A stretch of DNA of 64,000 bases from an uncultured Bacteroidota bacterium (GCA_902774395.1 CACYIK010000014.1:1-64000); one strand, 5' to 3'. Positions 7,735 to 15,852 are shown, numbered from the stretch's first letter. The notes: generated from the letters alone by a model not told the origin. Translations and numbers: made by a program.

Positions 7735-9321
7735 ATGTCAAAACTCCTTCTTTTAGGCGACGAGGCTATAGCACAGGCATTTATCGATGCCGGCGGTAGC
7801 GCTATCAACAGCTATCCGGGCACCCCGTCGACCCAGATTACCGAATATGTGATGAAGAGCAAACAGGCCAAAGAACAGGGTGTTGTCGCCAACTGGTGCG
7901 CCAACGAGAAGACCGCCCTCGAGGCCTCCATCGGTGTGGCTTACAGCGGCAAACGCGCTATGACCTGCATGAAGCACGTGGGTCTCAACGTCTGCGGCGA
8001 CCCCTTCATGAACGCCTCCATCATCGGCACCAAGGGTGTCATCATCGTCGTGGCCGACGACCCCAGCATGTTCTCCAGCCAGGACGAGCAGGACAGCCGC
8101 TACTACGGCCACTGGGCCATGATTCCCATGCTCGAGCCCTCGAACCAGCAGGAGGCCTACGACATGGTCTACTACGGCTATGACCTCTCCGAGCAGATGG
8201 GCACCCCCATCCTCATGCGCATCCCCACCCGCCTGGCCCACAGCCGCGCCGGCGTCGAGCGCAAGCCCGTCCGCGCACAGAACCCCCTCAGCAGCCCCAG
8301 CGATCCCAAGAGCTATGTGCTGCTGCCCGCCAACGCCAAGAACCTCTACCGCTCGCTCATCGACAAGCAGCCCGCCTTCACCAAGGCAAGCCAGGAGAGC
8401 GGCTTCAACCAGTATATCCCCGGCACCGACCACAAGCGCGGTATCATCACCACCGGCATCGCCTTCAACTACCTGCAGGAGAACTTCCCCGGCGGCAAAT
8501 GCCCCTACCCCGTGGTGAAGATCACCCAGTACCCCCTGCCCTTCGACATGCTGAGCAAGCTCTATGACGAGGTCGAGGAGATCCTCGTGCTCGAGGACGG
8601 ACAGCCCTTCGTCGAGGAGCACATCAAAGGCTTCCTGGGCAAAGGCAAGCCCGTGCACGGCCGCCTGGACGAGACCATCCGCCGCGACGGCGAGCTGAAT
8701 GCAGAGAAGGTGGCTATCGCCCTCGGCAACCCCATGCCCAAAGGCCCCGCAGTGCCCGAGGTGGTCACCAACCGTCCTCCCGCCCTCTGCGTCGGCTGCC
8801 CCCACATCGACAGCTACCAGGCTGTGATCGACGTGATGAAGAAATACCCCAACGGCCGTGTCTTCGGTGACATCGGATGCTACACCCTGGGCTTCAACAT
8901 GGGTGCCATCGACACCACCGTCTGCATGGGCGCCTCGGTGACCATGGCCAAGGGTGCCGCCGAGATGGGCATCTTCCCCGCCATCGGCGTCATCGGCGAC
9001 GGTACCTTCGGCCACAGCGGCATGACCGGTCTGCTGGACTGCGTCAACGAGAAGGCCAACGTCATCATCATGATTCTCGACAACGACATCACGGCTATGA
9101 CCGGCGGTCAGCCCTCGAGCGCCAACCAGAAGCTCTTCAACATCTGCAAGGGCCTCGGCGTCGACCCCGACCACATCCGCACCATCGTGCCGCTGCCCAA
9201 GAACCACGACGAGTTCATGAAGATCCTCGAAGAGGAGATCGCCTACAACGGCGTCAGCGTCATCATCCCGCAGCGCGTCTGCATCGTCGAGAACAAGAAA
9301 CGTATTGCAGCGAATAAATAA
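7735..9321 (+). CDS. iorA: Indolepyruvate ferredoxin oxidoreductase, alpha subunit
   Basis: 528 residues. With IorB it oxidatively decarboxylates aryl pyruvates such as indolepyruvate (from aromatic amino acids) to aryl-acetyl-CoA, passing electrons to ferredoxin. Visible signatures are the N-terminal pyrimidine-binding part (GDEAIAQAFIDAGGSAINSY, PGTPSTQITEYV), the CVGCPH motif, and the TPP pyrophosphate-binding motif GDGTFGHSG...ILDNDITAMTGGQ. I use the ATG at 7735, just after the promoter. An in-frame ATG at 7630 lies upstream of the promoter. Many IorA proteins carry a C-terminal double 4Fe-4S ferredoxin domain. This one ends soon after the TPP domain (PQRVCIVENKKRIAANK) and has no CxxCxxC cluster there, so an external ferredoxin is implied. 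Confidence 0.93.
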   Translation: MSKLLLLGDEAIAQAFIDAGGSAINSYPGTPSTQITEYVMKSKQAKEQGVVANWCANEKTALEASIGVAYSGKRAMTCMKHVGLNVCGDPFMNASIIGTKGVIIVVADDPSMFSSQDEQDSRYYGHWAMIPMLEPSNQQEAYDMVYYGYDLSEQMGTPILMRIPTRLAHSRAGVERKPVRAQNPLSSPSDPKSYVLLPANAKNLYRSLIDKQPAFTKASQESGFNQYIPGTDHKRGIITTGIAFNYLQENFPGGKCPYPVVKITQYPLPFDMLSKLYDEVEEILVLEDGQPFVEEHIKGFLGKGKPVHGRLDETIRRDGELNAEKVAIALGNPMPKGPAVPEVVTNRPPALCVGCPHIDSYQAVIDVMKKYPNGRVFGDIGCYTLGFNMGAIDTTVCMGASVTMAKGAAEMGIFPAIGVIGDGTFGHSGMTGLLDCVNEKANVIIMILDNDITAMTGGQPSSANQKLFNICKGLGVDPDHIRTIVPLPKNHDEFMKILEEEIAYNGVSVIIPQRVCIVENKKRIAANK

Positions 9322-9436
9322 AAGTTAAAAAGGTTAAAAAGGGCCGCTTCGCTTAAAAGGTTGAAAAGGTTCAAGCTAAAACCTGTCACCTTTAAAACCC
9401 TTTAAACCTTTAAAACCTCTTAAACTCAAAGAAACA
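9322..9436. repeat. Simple-repeat spacer between iorA and iorB
   Basis: 115 bp of aaaaggtt-type and ctttaaaacc-type repeats, complementary to one another, around a short GC insert (gggccgcttcgctt). The two halves could pair into a long hairpin in the mRNA. Insertion of such DNA between two subunit genes that are normally adjacent fits the repeat theme of this genome. Confidence 0.6.
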
Positions 9437-10000
9437 ATGAAGAAAGACATCATACTTTGCGGCGTAGGCGGCGACGGTATCGTCTCCGTGGCCAAAATCA
9501 TCAGCGACGCCGCCCTCAACCTGGGCATGAACGTCAAGCAGAGCGAGATTCACGGTATGAGCCAGCGCGGCGGCTCGGTGTTCAGCCACCTCCGCATCAG
9601 CTCCGACCCCATCTTCGCCGACGTCATCCCCGAAGGCAAGGCCGACATCATCCTCAGCTCCGAGCCCATGGAGGCCCTGCGCTACCTGCCCTTCCTGGCT
9701 CCCGACGGCGCCGTCATCACCAACAGCGACCCCTTCATCAATATCACCAACTATCCTGAGATTGAGAAGGTCAACGCCGAACTCGGCAAGCTGAAGAAAT
9801 GCGTCAGCTTCAACGCCAACGCCATCGCCAAGGAGCTCAACGCCCGTGGCAACATGGTGCTGCTGGGTGCTGCCGCCCCCTACCTCGAGCTTCCCTTCGA
9901 GGAGCTGGAAAAGGCCATCAAGGCCATCTTCGGCCGCAAGGGCGACGCCGTGGTGGAGACCAACATCAAGGCCATCCGCGCCGGCCGCGACGCCAAATAA
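9437..10000 (+). CDS. iorB: Indolepyruvate ferredoxin oxidoreductase, beta subunit
   Basis: 187 residues, the gamma-type domain of the 2-oxoacid:ferredoxin oxidoreductase family. The opening is diagnostic: DIILCGVGGDGIVSVAKIIS, then SEIHGMSQRGGSVFSHLRIS. It partners IorA, encoded 115 bp upstream, in the same pathway. Length is normal for the separate beta subunit. Expression most likely depends on the iorA promoter because no other promoter is visible in the spacer. Confidence 0.93.
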   Translation: MKKDIILCGVGGDGIVSVAKIISDAALNLGMNVKQSEIHGMSQRGGSVFSHLRISSDPIFADVIPEGKADIILSSEPMEALRYLPFLAPDGAVITNSDPFINITNYPEIEKVNAELGKLKKCVSFNANAIAKELNARGNMVLLGAAAPYLELPFEELEKAIKAIFGRKGDAVVETNIKAIRAGRDAK

Positions 10001-10024
10001 ACGCCAGGCACAAGCCGATCAACA

Positions 10025-10064
10025 GGGAGTTGTCGTAGACAGAATATGGCAACTCCCTATTTTT
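10025..10064 (+). terminator. Probable iorB terminator
   Basis: GGGAGTTG (10025-10032) pairs perfectly with CAACTCCC (10050-10057) across a 17-nt loop and is followed by TATTTTT. The tail also reads TATTTTTG (10058-10065), which matches a -7 box, so the element could double as the promoter of the next lipoprotein gene. The nearest TTG (10030) is 25 bp upstream, a little far. Confidence 0.6.
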
Positions 10065-10153
10065 GCATTTTATTTGCTGATGTGCACAATATTTTGGCAT
10101 TCGGTGCGTTATACATGTGAACCTATTATATTAATCCTTAAAAATTCACAGCG

Positions 10154-10573
10154 ATGAAAAAGTTTATCTCAATTCTGATGGTCGCTTTTGCGATGACAGC
10201 GATGGTCGCATGCGACAAAGAAGACAACGGCGGCAACACGGGTGACGGCGATGGCTTCAGCACCGAAATGTTTGTCGGCACGTGGCGTGTTGACAACATG
10301 ACCGTCGACGGACAGAACATGACGCCACAGAACATGCTTTTCATTATGAACGAAGACGGCAGTGGCCTGGCCAACGACAATGGCGAGACCGAAAACAACG
10401 AATTCACATGGAGCGTGGATGGCACCCAACTGACCATTACGCCGCGTAGCGGAGTCCATTATCTCTACACTGTCAAAAGCCTGACTGACAACGAGTGCAC
10501 TTTCAGCGGCACAAATGTACCTATGGCCGACATCCCGGGCGAAGTTGTGGTTCATCTTGTACGTGTGCGATAA
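10154..10573 (+). CDS. Lipocalin-like small lipoprotein
   Basis: 139 residues: lipoprotein signal with Cys20 (TAMVAC), a Gly/Asp linker, then FVGTWRVDNMTVDG, FTWSVDGTQLTITPRSG and YTVKSLTDNECTFSG. The GTWR...W..DGTQL pattern is that of the small lipocalin-like beta-barrel proteins common in Bacteroidales. It would sit on the outer membrane. The ligand is unknown. It stands alone between the iorB terminator and a remnant ORF. Confidence 0.75.
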   Translation: MKKFISILMVAFAMTAMVACDKEDNGGNTGDGDGFSTEMFVGTWRVDNMTVDGQNMTPQNMLFIMNEDGSGLANDNGETENNEFTWSVDGTQLTITPRSGVHYLYTVKSLTDNECTFSGTNVPMADIPGEVVVHLVRVR

Positions 10574-10626
10574 CCACATCTCCATCGCGTAGGTAATACC
10601 TTCCCGACACCGGTTTATGTATGTAA

Positions 10627-10737
10627 CAAAACGCAACCCTGCAATGCGAAGCGAGCTACCAGTTGGGCGCCCTCGCCGAGTTGCATCTGCTGACCGACAG
10701 GCCTACGCTTGAAGACGTTGCCCGTTTTATCGACTGA
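10627..10737 (+). pseudogene. Orphan C-terminal coding fragment
   Basis: From the TAA at 10624-10626 the frame is open to TGA at 10735-10737 and reads QCEASYQLGALAELHLLTDR then PTLEDVARFID. It looks like real protein but has no start codon. Its stop overlaps the symporter's ATG by one base (TGATG), as in a translationally coupled operon. I read it as what is left of a gene that once preceded the symporter. The family is not recognised. Confidence 0.45.
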
Positions 10738-12227
10738 TGCTCACTACAATACATATCATAGGGATTATGCTCACTGTCGGCGTGCTGCTGGCGGTGAGTA
10801 TACTTTCTGGCCGCAAGGTCAAGGACGCCCGTAGCTTCACCACCGGCGGACGCGCAGGCTCATGGATGGTGTGCGGCGCTATCCTAGGCACCCTCGTGGG
10901 CGGCCAATCCACCATCGGCACCGCCCAGCTGGCCTTCTCCTTCGGCCTCTCGGCATGGTGGTTCACCATAGGCGCCGCCCTCGGCGCACTGGTGCTCGGC
11001 CTCCTCTACGCAGGTCCTCTCCGCCGCAGCGGCTGCTCGACGCTGATGGAGATAGTGCGACAGCAGTACGGCCGCCGTGCCGAAATGGTGGGGAGCATCC
11101 TCTTCCTCGTCGGCATCTTCATCAGCATCACCTCCCAACTCCTCTCCTCGTCGGCCATGATCGGCAGCCTCTTCGGCACACCCTCCACTATGGCACTCTG
11201 CATCGGTGCTCTTCTCATCGCCGCAATGGTGCTCTCGGGCGGCATCAAGAGCGCCGGCGCCGGAGGCATCGTGAAGCTGGTGCTGCTCTATGTCAGCTCG
11301 CTGGCCGCCGGCATTGCCGTGTGGAAGATAGGCCATGGCCTCGACGGCATCAGTGAAAGTGTCACCTCTCTGTATGAAACGCCGCAACTGGCGGCCTTGA
11401 ACGACATCACATGCGCCGAGGACATCCACCGACGCTATGGCACCTTCCTGGCTCGCGGCCCGCTGAAAGACCTGGGCGGTTGTCTGTCGCTGACCCTCGG
11501 TGTGGTGTGCACACAGACCTACGCTCAGGCCATCTGGTCGGCCGCCACCACCCGCAAGGCACGCCGCGGCGCCGTCTACTGCGCGGCACTCATACCCCTT
11601 ATCGGCGCCGCCTGCACCCTGGTGGGCATGTATATGCGCGGCCATTACGTGACCGCTGCCGAAGCCGCCGCCCTGCAAGAGGCCGGACAAAGCCTCCCTA
11701 TCGGCATCGCTGTGCTGGAGAACTCGTTGCAGGCATTCCCCACCTTCATCCTGGCCCATCTGCCTGCCTGGCTTGGCGGCATAGCGTTGGGCACTCTGCT
11801 CATCAACATCCTCGGCTGCGGCAGCGGCCTGGTGCTCGGCGCCGCCACCATCCTCACCAGGGATGTCTACGGCAACCTGGCCACCCTGCTACGTCGCACG
11901 CCTCGTCTGGGACAGCTGGCGCAGACGCGTTTGAGCATCGTCCTGCTGCTGGCGCTGGGTGTTGTCTCCGCCCACTTCGTGCGCGGCTCATTCATCAACG
12001 ACCTCGGCTTCCTCTCGCTAGGCCTACGGGCTGCGGCATTGCTGCTGCCACTGAGTTTCGCGCTGTGGCTGCCGGGACGCTTCCATCCACATGCCGTCAC
12101 CGCCAGCATGATAACGGGCACCTTGGCCATGCTCGTCGCAGGATTTGCTGGCTTGCCCGCCGACCCCATGTACTACGGACTCGCCGCCTCGGCACTGGTG
12201 CTGCTGCCAAGAAGGAAAAGGAAATAG
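10737..12227 (+). CDS. Sodium:solute symporter family permease
   Basis: 496 residues, almost wholly hydrophobic with about 12-13 predicted membrane helices, typical of the SSS family (500-600 residues). Family signs are the RKVKDARSFTTGGRAGSWMV segment after the first helix, GAILGTLVGGQSTIGTAQLAFSFG in the second, and AGPLRRSGCSTLMEIVRQQYG in the first cytoplasmic loop. It would couple Na+ entry to uptake of an organic solute. The substrate cannot be read from sequence. It starts at the ATG fused to the stop of an upstream remnant (TGATG). Confidence 0.88.
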   Translation: MLTTIHIIGIMLTVGVLLAVSILSGRKVKDARSFTTGGRAGSWMVCGAILGTLVGGQSTIGTAQLAFSFGLSAWWFTIGAALGALVLGLLYAGPLRRSGCSTLMEIVRQQYGRRAEMVGSILFLVGIFISITSQLLSSSAMIGSLFGTPSTMALCIGALLIAAMVLSGGIKSAGAGGIVKLVLLYVSSLAAGIAVWKIGHGLDGISESVTSLYETPQLAALNDITCAEDIHRRYGTFLARGPLKDLGGCLSLTLGVVCTQTYAQAIWSAATTRKARRGAVYCAALIPLIGAACTLVGMYMRGHYVTAAEAAALQEAGQSLPIGIAVLENSLQAFPTFILAHLPAWLGGIALGTLLINILGCGSGLVLGAATILTRDVYGNLATLLRRTPRLGQLAQTRLSIVLLLALGVVSAHFVRGSFINDLGFLSLGLRAAALLLPLSFALWLPGRFHPHAVTASMITGTLAMLVAGFAGLPADPMYYGLAASALVLLPRRKRK

Positions 12228-12382
12228 CGCCATCCTCCCCTGCCCTTCCACAGCACGTTAAAAAATGGCAAAAAGTGTTTCCTCAAACCGAAGAATCACA
12301 AAATCGCACTCTGGCAACTTTACCGAAACAAACAAAAATCACACTAGCACTCAGCATTTTATAAAGAATATTAAAAAAAGTT

Positions 12383-12412
12383 TTGCCAGTCCAAAAAAAG
12401 TGTGTACTTTTG
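12383..12412 (+). promoter_or_regulatory. Promoter of tRNA-His
   Basis: TTG (12383-12385), a 19-bp spacer and TACTTTTG (12405-12412). The spacer begins CCAGTCCAAAAAAAG and closely resembles the spacers of the tRNA-Asp, rimP and TPR-lipoprotein promoters. Confidence 0.75.
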
Positions 12413-12416
12413 CACC

Positions 12417-12444
12417 CGATTTTGAGAGTCGAAAATCGTTTTTT
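12417..12444 (+). terminator. Hairpin with T tract in the tRNA-His leader
   Basis: CGATTTT (12417-12423) pairs with AAAATCG (12432-12438), followed by six T. It lies a few bases after the predicted start site and before the tRNA, so it could act as an attenuator. Its stem is AT-rich and the tRNA must be made, so termination would be partial. Confidence 0.45.
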
Positions 12445-12491
12445 GGAAGGCAAAAACTTTCATTTTTCAGTTTTCAATTTTCAATTTACAT

Positions 12492-12566
12492 GGTGGGCGT
12501 AGTTCAGCTGGTTAGAGCGCCAGATTGTGGATCTGGAGGTCGTGGGTTCGAACCCCACCTCCCACC
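12492..12566 (+). tRNA. tRNA-His (anticodon GTG)
   Basis: The cloverleaf is readable: acceptor GTGGGCG (12493-12499) with CTCCCAC (12559-12565), D arm GTTC...GAGC, anticodon stem CCAGA/TCTGG around TTGTGGA, and T arm GTGGG-TTCGAAC-CCCAC. The extra G at 12492 faces C at 12566, the G-1:C73 pair that identifies histidine tRNA. CCA is not encoded. Confidence 0.95.
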
Positions 12567-12572
12567 CCGAAA

Positions 12573-12605
12573 GAGAGACCGACAACAACGGCCTCTCTTT
12601 TTTTA
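12573..12605 (+). terminator. Terminator after tRNA-His
   Basis: AGAGAGACCG and CGGCCTCTCT form a stem with one A-C mismatch around ACAACAA, followed by TTTTT. Confidence 0.7.
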
Positions 12606-12630
12606 CAGCAAATGTTTTTTTTATGAAAAC

Positions 12631-12773
12631 GGCGAATTATTCTAATTAAACTAATTGCTGCCGCGATACAATTGCAAGCGAATTACGCGAACGGGCTTGC
12701 GCCAGCACAATTAGAGTCATTAGCCTAAAATTGACCTGCGTCAGCCTAATTCGTTAAATTAGTCAAATTCGCC
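12631..12773. repeat. Long imperfect inverted repeat in a gene-free stretch
   Basis: The 477-bp gap between tRNA-His and tRNA-Asp has no gene. Its left part begins GGCGAATTATTCTAATTAAA and its right part ends with a diverged inverted copy finishing AATTCGCC (12766-12773). About three quarters of the 28-bp arms match. The interior contains further aattag/ctaatt motifs and GC inserts (gcgaacgggcttgcgcc). It has no coding capacity and could be a MITE-like or structured repeat. Tandem attctta copies follow at about 12896-12930. Confidence 0.45.
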
Positions 12774-12937
12774 GTCAAAAAAGAAAAAATCATTTTCCGT
12801 CAAAATTGATAAAATTACGACCCTTACAACCTCGTTTCAGCCGCAGAATTCGCCGACCAGATAAAAAATTTTCACACACCAATACACTGAAAATCAATTC
12901 TTAATTCTTAATTCTTAATTCTTAATTAATTTTTTTT

Positions 12938-12967
12938 TTGCCAGTTTCAAAAATGTTCGTACTTTTG
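12938..12967 (+). promoter_or_regulatory. Promoter of tRNA-Asp
   Basis: TTG (12938-12940), a 19-bp spacer CCAGTTTCAAAAATGTTCG and TACTTTTG (12960-12967). The spacer differs from that of the rimP promoter at only two positions. Confidence 0.78.
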
Positions 12968-13044
12968 CACCCGCTTTCGAGAGAAAGAAAGATGAAAAAG
13001 AGAAAAGAATTTCAATTTTCAATTCTCAATTTTCATTTTCAAAC

Positions 13045-13122
13045 GGTCCGGTAGTTCAGTTTGGTTAGAATACATGCCTGTCACGCATGGGGTCGCGAGT
13101 TCGAGTCTCGTCCGGACCGCCA
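13045..13122 (+). tRNA. tRNA-Asp (anticodon GTC)
   Basis: Acceptor GGTCCGG (13045-13051) pairs with CCGGACC (13112-13118). The discriminator is G and CCA is encoded at 13120-13122. The anticodon loop reads CTGTCAC, giving GTC, and the T loop is TTCGAGT. The G discriminator fits aspartate identity. Confidence 0.95.
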
Positions 13123-13130
13123 AACAAAAA

Positions 13131-13157
13131 AAAGGTTCTCAGCAGTGAGAACCTTTT
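13131..13157 (+). terminator. Terminator after tRNA-Asp
   Basis: AAAGGTTCTC pairs with GAGAACCTTT around AGCAGT, ending in a T run: a strong intrinsic terminator. Confidence 0.85.
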
Positions 13158-13242
13158 TAGTAGTCAGTAGTCGGTATGCCATGCAGGCCAACGACCGCGG
13201 CAGCCAACTAAACACTAAACACTGACCACTAACCACTCATCT

Positions 13243-13634
13243 GGGGCTGCTTGGTTTTGACAGCAAGGATGATGGGTTTGTAAGCATGCAGGCTGACGCA
13301 CCAGAAGCCTTGAAAACAGATGCAAAAAGATAATTGGCGAAAACAACTACGCTCTCGCTGCCTAACCGAAGCACAGTAAGTTCGGCTTAATTCCCGCGCA
13401 AGGCGCGGGAACGGGACATCTCCCAGCGGCCCTGACCGTCGGCGGCTGACCAGGAGGTGCTAAGAAAGACGGGATAGCCTGCACGACGTCTCTACCTGCG
13501 GGCGAAACCTTAGAGACTACGGGTGGCCTTGGGTGCCAGTGTCCGGAGCCACCCCGACAACCAACCACAGGATAAGCATGTAGAAAGCAGGTCTGTCACT
13601 TGTTTGGACGGCGGTTCGACCCCGCCCAGCTCCA
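13243..13634 (+). ncRNA. ssrA: tmRNA
   Basis: This RNA rescues stalled ribosomes and tags the unfinished protein for proteolysis. The tRNA-like ends pair: GGGGCTG at the 5' end with CAGCTCC at 13627-13633, discriminator A, and a T arm GGCGG-TTCGACC-CCGCC. The conserved start GGGGCTGCTTGGTTTTGACA is present. The tag frame runs from GGC at 13336 to TAA at 13363-13365 and reads GENNYALAA, close to tags I recall for Bacteroidetes. Pseudoknot-type GC helices follow (ttcccgcgcaaggcgcggga). CCA is not encoded. Confidence 0.95.
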
Positions 13635-13637
13635 CAG

Positions 13638-13663
13638 AAAAGGCCCAATCACGGCCTTTTTTT
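13638..13663 (+). terminator. Terminator after ssrA
   Basis: AAAAGGCC pairs with GGCCTTTT around CAATCAC, followed by TTT. It ends 10 bp before the next start codon. Confidence 0.85.
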
Positions 13664-13672
13664 GAGATATTT

Positions 13673-15451
13673 ATGAAAAAAGGGACGTCGCTCTTCTTAA
13701 ATATACTATATATAACCCTTACCCTCCTGACGCTAGGGTGCACAGGGGAAGGCGAGTCGCACCGCAAAGGACAATCTTCCGACACACTATACACCGCCGA
13801 GGCGGCCATGGAGGTCTTCGAGCAGGACCCCAACCGGGCCCTCGTCATCATCGACTCGGCACTCCTCATGGGCAACGTCGACGACGACCTTGCCACCATG
13901 CTCAAAGCCAAGGTCTACATCCAGTCGAACAACGAGCAGCACCTCGACACGGCACAGCAGATGCTCGAGGGACTGATGGAGAGCAGCTATGTGAAAGACC
14001 CCGGCCACCGCGAGGTGGTGCTCGACCTGCTGGTGAGCGCCTATCAGCTGCAGGACAACTACGAGCAATGCCTGCGTTGGGCCACCGAGAAGGCCGACCT
14101 CTGCCGTCAGCAGGACAACGAGACCGAGGCGCTGCGCACCGAAGCCGAGATAGGTGTCATCCTTGTCGAGCTGGGCAAGGAGGAGGAAGGCATTGCCAAG
14201 CTCAACAGCGTGATCGCCAGCCTCGAAGGCCAGCGCCACGTCAACGAGATGGACGCATGCGTCATCGCCCTCAAACGCAAAATACATGTGCTGAAGAAAC
14301 TGGGCCGCGAGGAAGAGATCATCCCGCTGGCGCAACATATCATCGAGATTGTCAGCGACTACCGCGAGCACTACACCGAATATGCCGACAACTCCTACCG
14401 TCTGCCGACCGACAAGGAGGAGACGGAGCGCTATTGCGATTACTATACCGCCCAGGCCTACGGCAACCTGGCCCACGCCTACGCTTCACTGAACAAGACC
14501 AGCCAGGCACGGCACTACCTGTCGCTGTTTGAGAAGAGCACCTATGGACAGACCCTTTACGGCCGCCAGACCATCGCCCCGACATGGTGCCTGCTGGGAG
14601 ACTACGGCAAGATGCTGGCCACCTACGACGAGGTGACGGCGCAGATGGGTGACGACACGAACAACCTCGACTACGCCAAGATGCTGCGCGACCGCGCCAT
14701 CGCCGCCAAAGCCATGGGCAATACCGCCGCCAGCAGCAGTTACTGGCAGCGCTACTCCGAGTTGAAAGATCTGCTCAACAGCCAGTTGCAGGAGAGCAAG
14801 GCCCACGAGTATGCCGCCCGCTACCAGCTGCAGGAGGAGCGCCACAACACCGAGCGCGAAGAAGCTGCTAAGAACCGCATAGGCGTCATCGCCACGCTGC
14901 TGGGAATCATCCTGTTCATTGTGGCGACCTTCGTCTTCTTCCTGGTGAAGCAGCTGCGCTCCATCCGCGAGAAGAACGCCGTGCTCACCAAAGAAATCAC
15001 CGACAAGATTGAGAACGAGGAGAAATACCTTGTCGCCATCAAACGGCAGGCTGACAGACAGCACGATACGGCATCCGGAACAGACCTGGCGACACTCTCT
15101 GACAGCGAGTTGTTTGAACAGATTCGCCACGTAATCCTCGAAGAGGAGCTGTACCTCGACCCGCAGTTCGGCCGCCAGCAGCTGATGGACCGCCTGCACC
15201 TGTCGAAAGAGAGCATCGGCGCCGCCTTCTCGAAGGGCAGCCAATACACGTCGTTGGCCTCCTTCATCAACGAGATGCGCCTGATACACGGTGCCAAACT
15301 CCTCGTCGAGCACCCCAAGATGAGCATCGCCGACGTGGCCACCGCCAGCGGCTTCACCAACAACATCACCTTCTCCCGCAACTTCAAGGAGCGCTACGCA
15401 CTCACCCCCTCCAATTTCCGCGAAGGGAGAAGCGCTCAGCAACAGCAATAA
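13673..15451 (+). CDS. Membrane-anchored TPR regulator with AraC-type DNA-binding domain
   Basis: 592 residues. The leader has a lipobox-like LTLGC. Residues 45-420 are helical tetratricopeptide-like repeats (for example GNLAHAYASLNKTSQARHYL). A membrane helix lies near 407-429 (IGVIATLLGIILFIVATFVFF), then a linker. The last 110 residues are an AraC-type double helix-turn-helix (SFINEMRLIHGAKLLVEHPK, then SIADVATASGFTNNITFSRN, then FKERYALTPSNFR). The layout puts a protein-binding sensor outside the cytoplasm and the DNA-binding part inside. I use the ATG at 13673 because the longer frame from 13523 lies inside ssrA. Direct repeats resembling AraC-family sites lie downstream at 15507-15607 and are its likely targets. 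Confidence 0.85.
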   Translation: MKKGTSLFLNILYITLTLLTLGCTGEGESHRKGQSSDTLYTAEAAMEVFEQDPNRALVIIDSALLMGNVDDDLATMLKAKVYIQSNNEQHLDTAQQMLEGLMESSYVKDPGHREVVLDLLVSAYQLQDNYEQCLRWATEKADLCRQQDNETEALRTEAEIGVILVELGKEEEGIAKLNSVIASLEGQRHVNEMDACVIALKRKIHVLKKLGREEEIIPLAQHIIEIVSDYREHYTEYADNSYRLPTDKEETERYCDYYTAQAYGNLAHAYASLNKTSQARHYLSLFEKSTYGQTLYGRQTIAPTWCLLGDYGKMLATYDEVTAQMGDDTNNLDYAKMLRDRAIAAKAMGNTAASSSYWQRYSELKDLLNSQLQESKAHEYAARYQLQEERHNTEREEAAKNRIGVIATLLGIILFIVATFVFFLVKQLRSIREKNAVLTKEITDKIENEEKYLVAIKRQADRQHDTASGTDLATLSDSELFEQIRHVILEEELYLDPQFGRQQLMDRLHLSKESIGAAFSKGSQYTSLASFINEMRLIHGAKLLVEHPKMSIADVATASGFTNNITFSRNFKERYALTPSNFREGRSAQQQQ

Positions 15452-15506
15452 TTCTTCTTTTTTTGGCCTCGGCAGGGGCTATTTTCCACCCCAAACGACT
15501 TGATAA

Positions 15507-15645
15507 TTTGTCTCAGACAAACTATTAACGATTTGTCATTATGTTGTAAAACAGTATAATGCACAGCGCTCGACCAATAGTTTGTCCGTAGGGGCCAATA
15601 GTCTGTCTGCGCACCCGCGCAGACAAGATTTTCTTTGTACTTTTG
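15507..15645 (+). promoter_or_regulatory. Operator cluster and activator-dependent-looking promoter
   Basis: The motif AATAGTTTGTC appears three times: inverted at 15516-15526, direct at 15576-15586, and as AATAGTCTGTC at 15597-15607. The two direct copies are exactly 21 bp apart within a longer match (CCAATAGTYTGTCYG). The inverted copy overlaps a perfect palindrome TTTGTCT-C-AGACAAA (15507-15521). Downstream, TACTTTTG (15638-15645) is a good -7 box, but there is no TTG about 20 bp before it. The nearer direct repeat ends about 30 bp upstream of it. This is the geometry expected for an AraC-family activator, and the gene just upstream encodes one. Confidence 0.7.
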
Positions 15646-15664
15646 CCGCAGAAAAAAGACGGAA

Positions 15665-15781
15665 ATGATACACCCAAGAGGAACAACACGGCTCCAAAAA
15701 ATTGTCAACATCACGATCGTGGTGACAGCCCTGCTGGGGATGGCGCTGACGGTCTACGGCATCACGCTGCTGACCCACTAA
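15665..15781 (+). CDS. 38-residue single-pass membrane protein
   Basis: ATG at 15665 follows the -7 box by 20 bp. The product has a basic N-terminus (MIHPRGTTRLQKIVN) and one membrane helix (about residues 16-36, ITIVVTALLGMALTVYGITL). It is the first ORF under the operator cluster, so it is a plausible target of the TPR/AraC regulator. It could also act as a small membrane peptide modulating that regulator or the downstream lipoproteins. No family is known to me. Confidence 0.55.
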   Translation: MIHPRGTTRLQKIVNITIVVTALLGMALTVYGITLLTH

Positions 15782-15852
15782 CGACTCCTTGGGCAGAACC
15801 TGTTTAAGAAAACAACAAACAATAATTATTAATACATTAAAGCCTTAACACA

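Noticed and set aside
7753..9207. Minus-strand ORF of 484 codons opposite iorA
   Set aside because: It mirrors the codon bias of a GC-rich conserved gene; the translation is a run of Val, Gly, Asp and His with no family features.
10058..10065. TATTTTTG as a firm promoter for the lipocalin-like gene
   Set aside because: It coincides with the T tract of the iorB terminator and its TTG is 25 bp away, so I list it only as a possibility.
13523..13672. N-terminal extension of the TPR/AraC regulator
   Set aside because: The upstream frame runs through ssrA and its terminator, and the lipoprotein-like leader begins at 13673.
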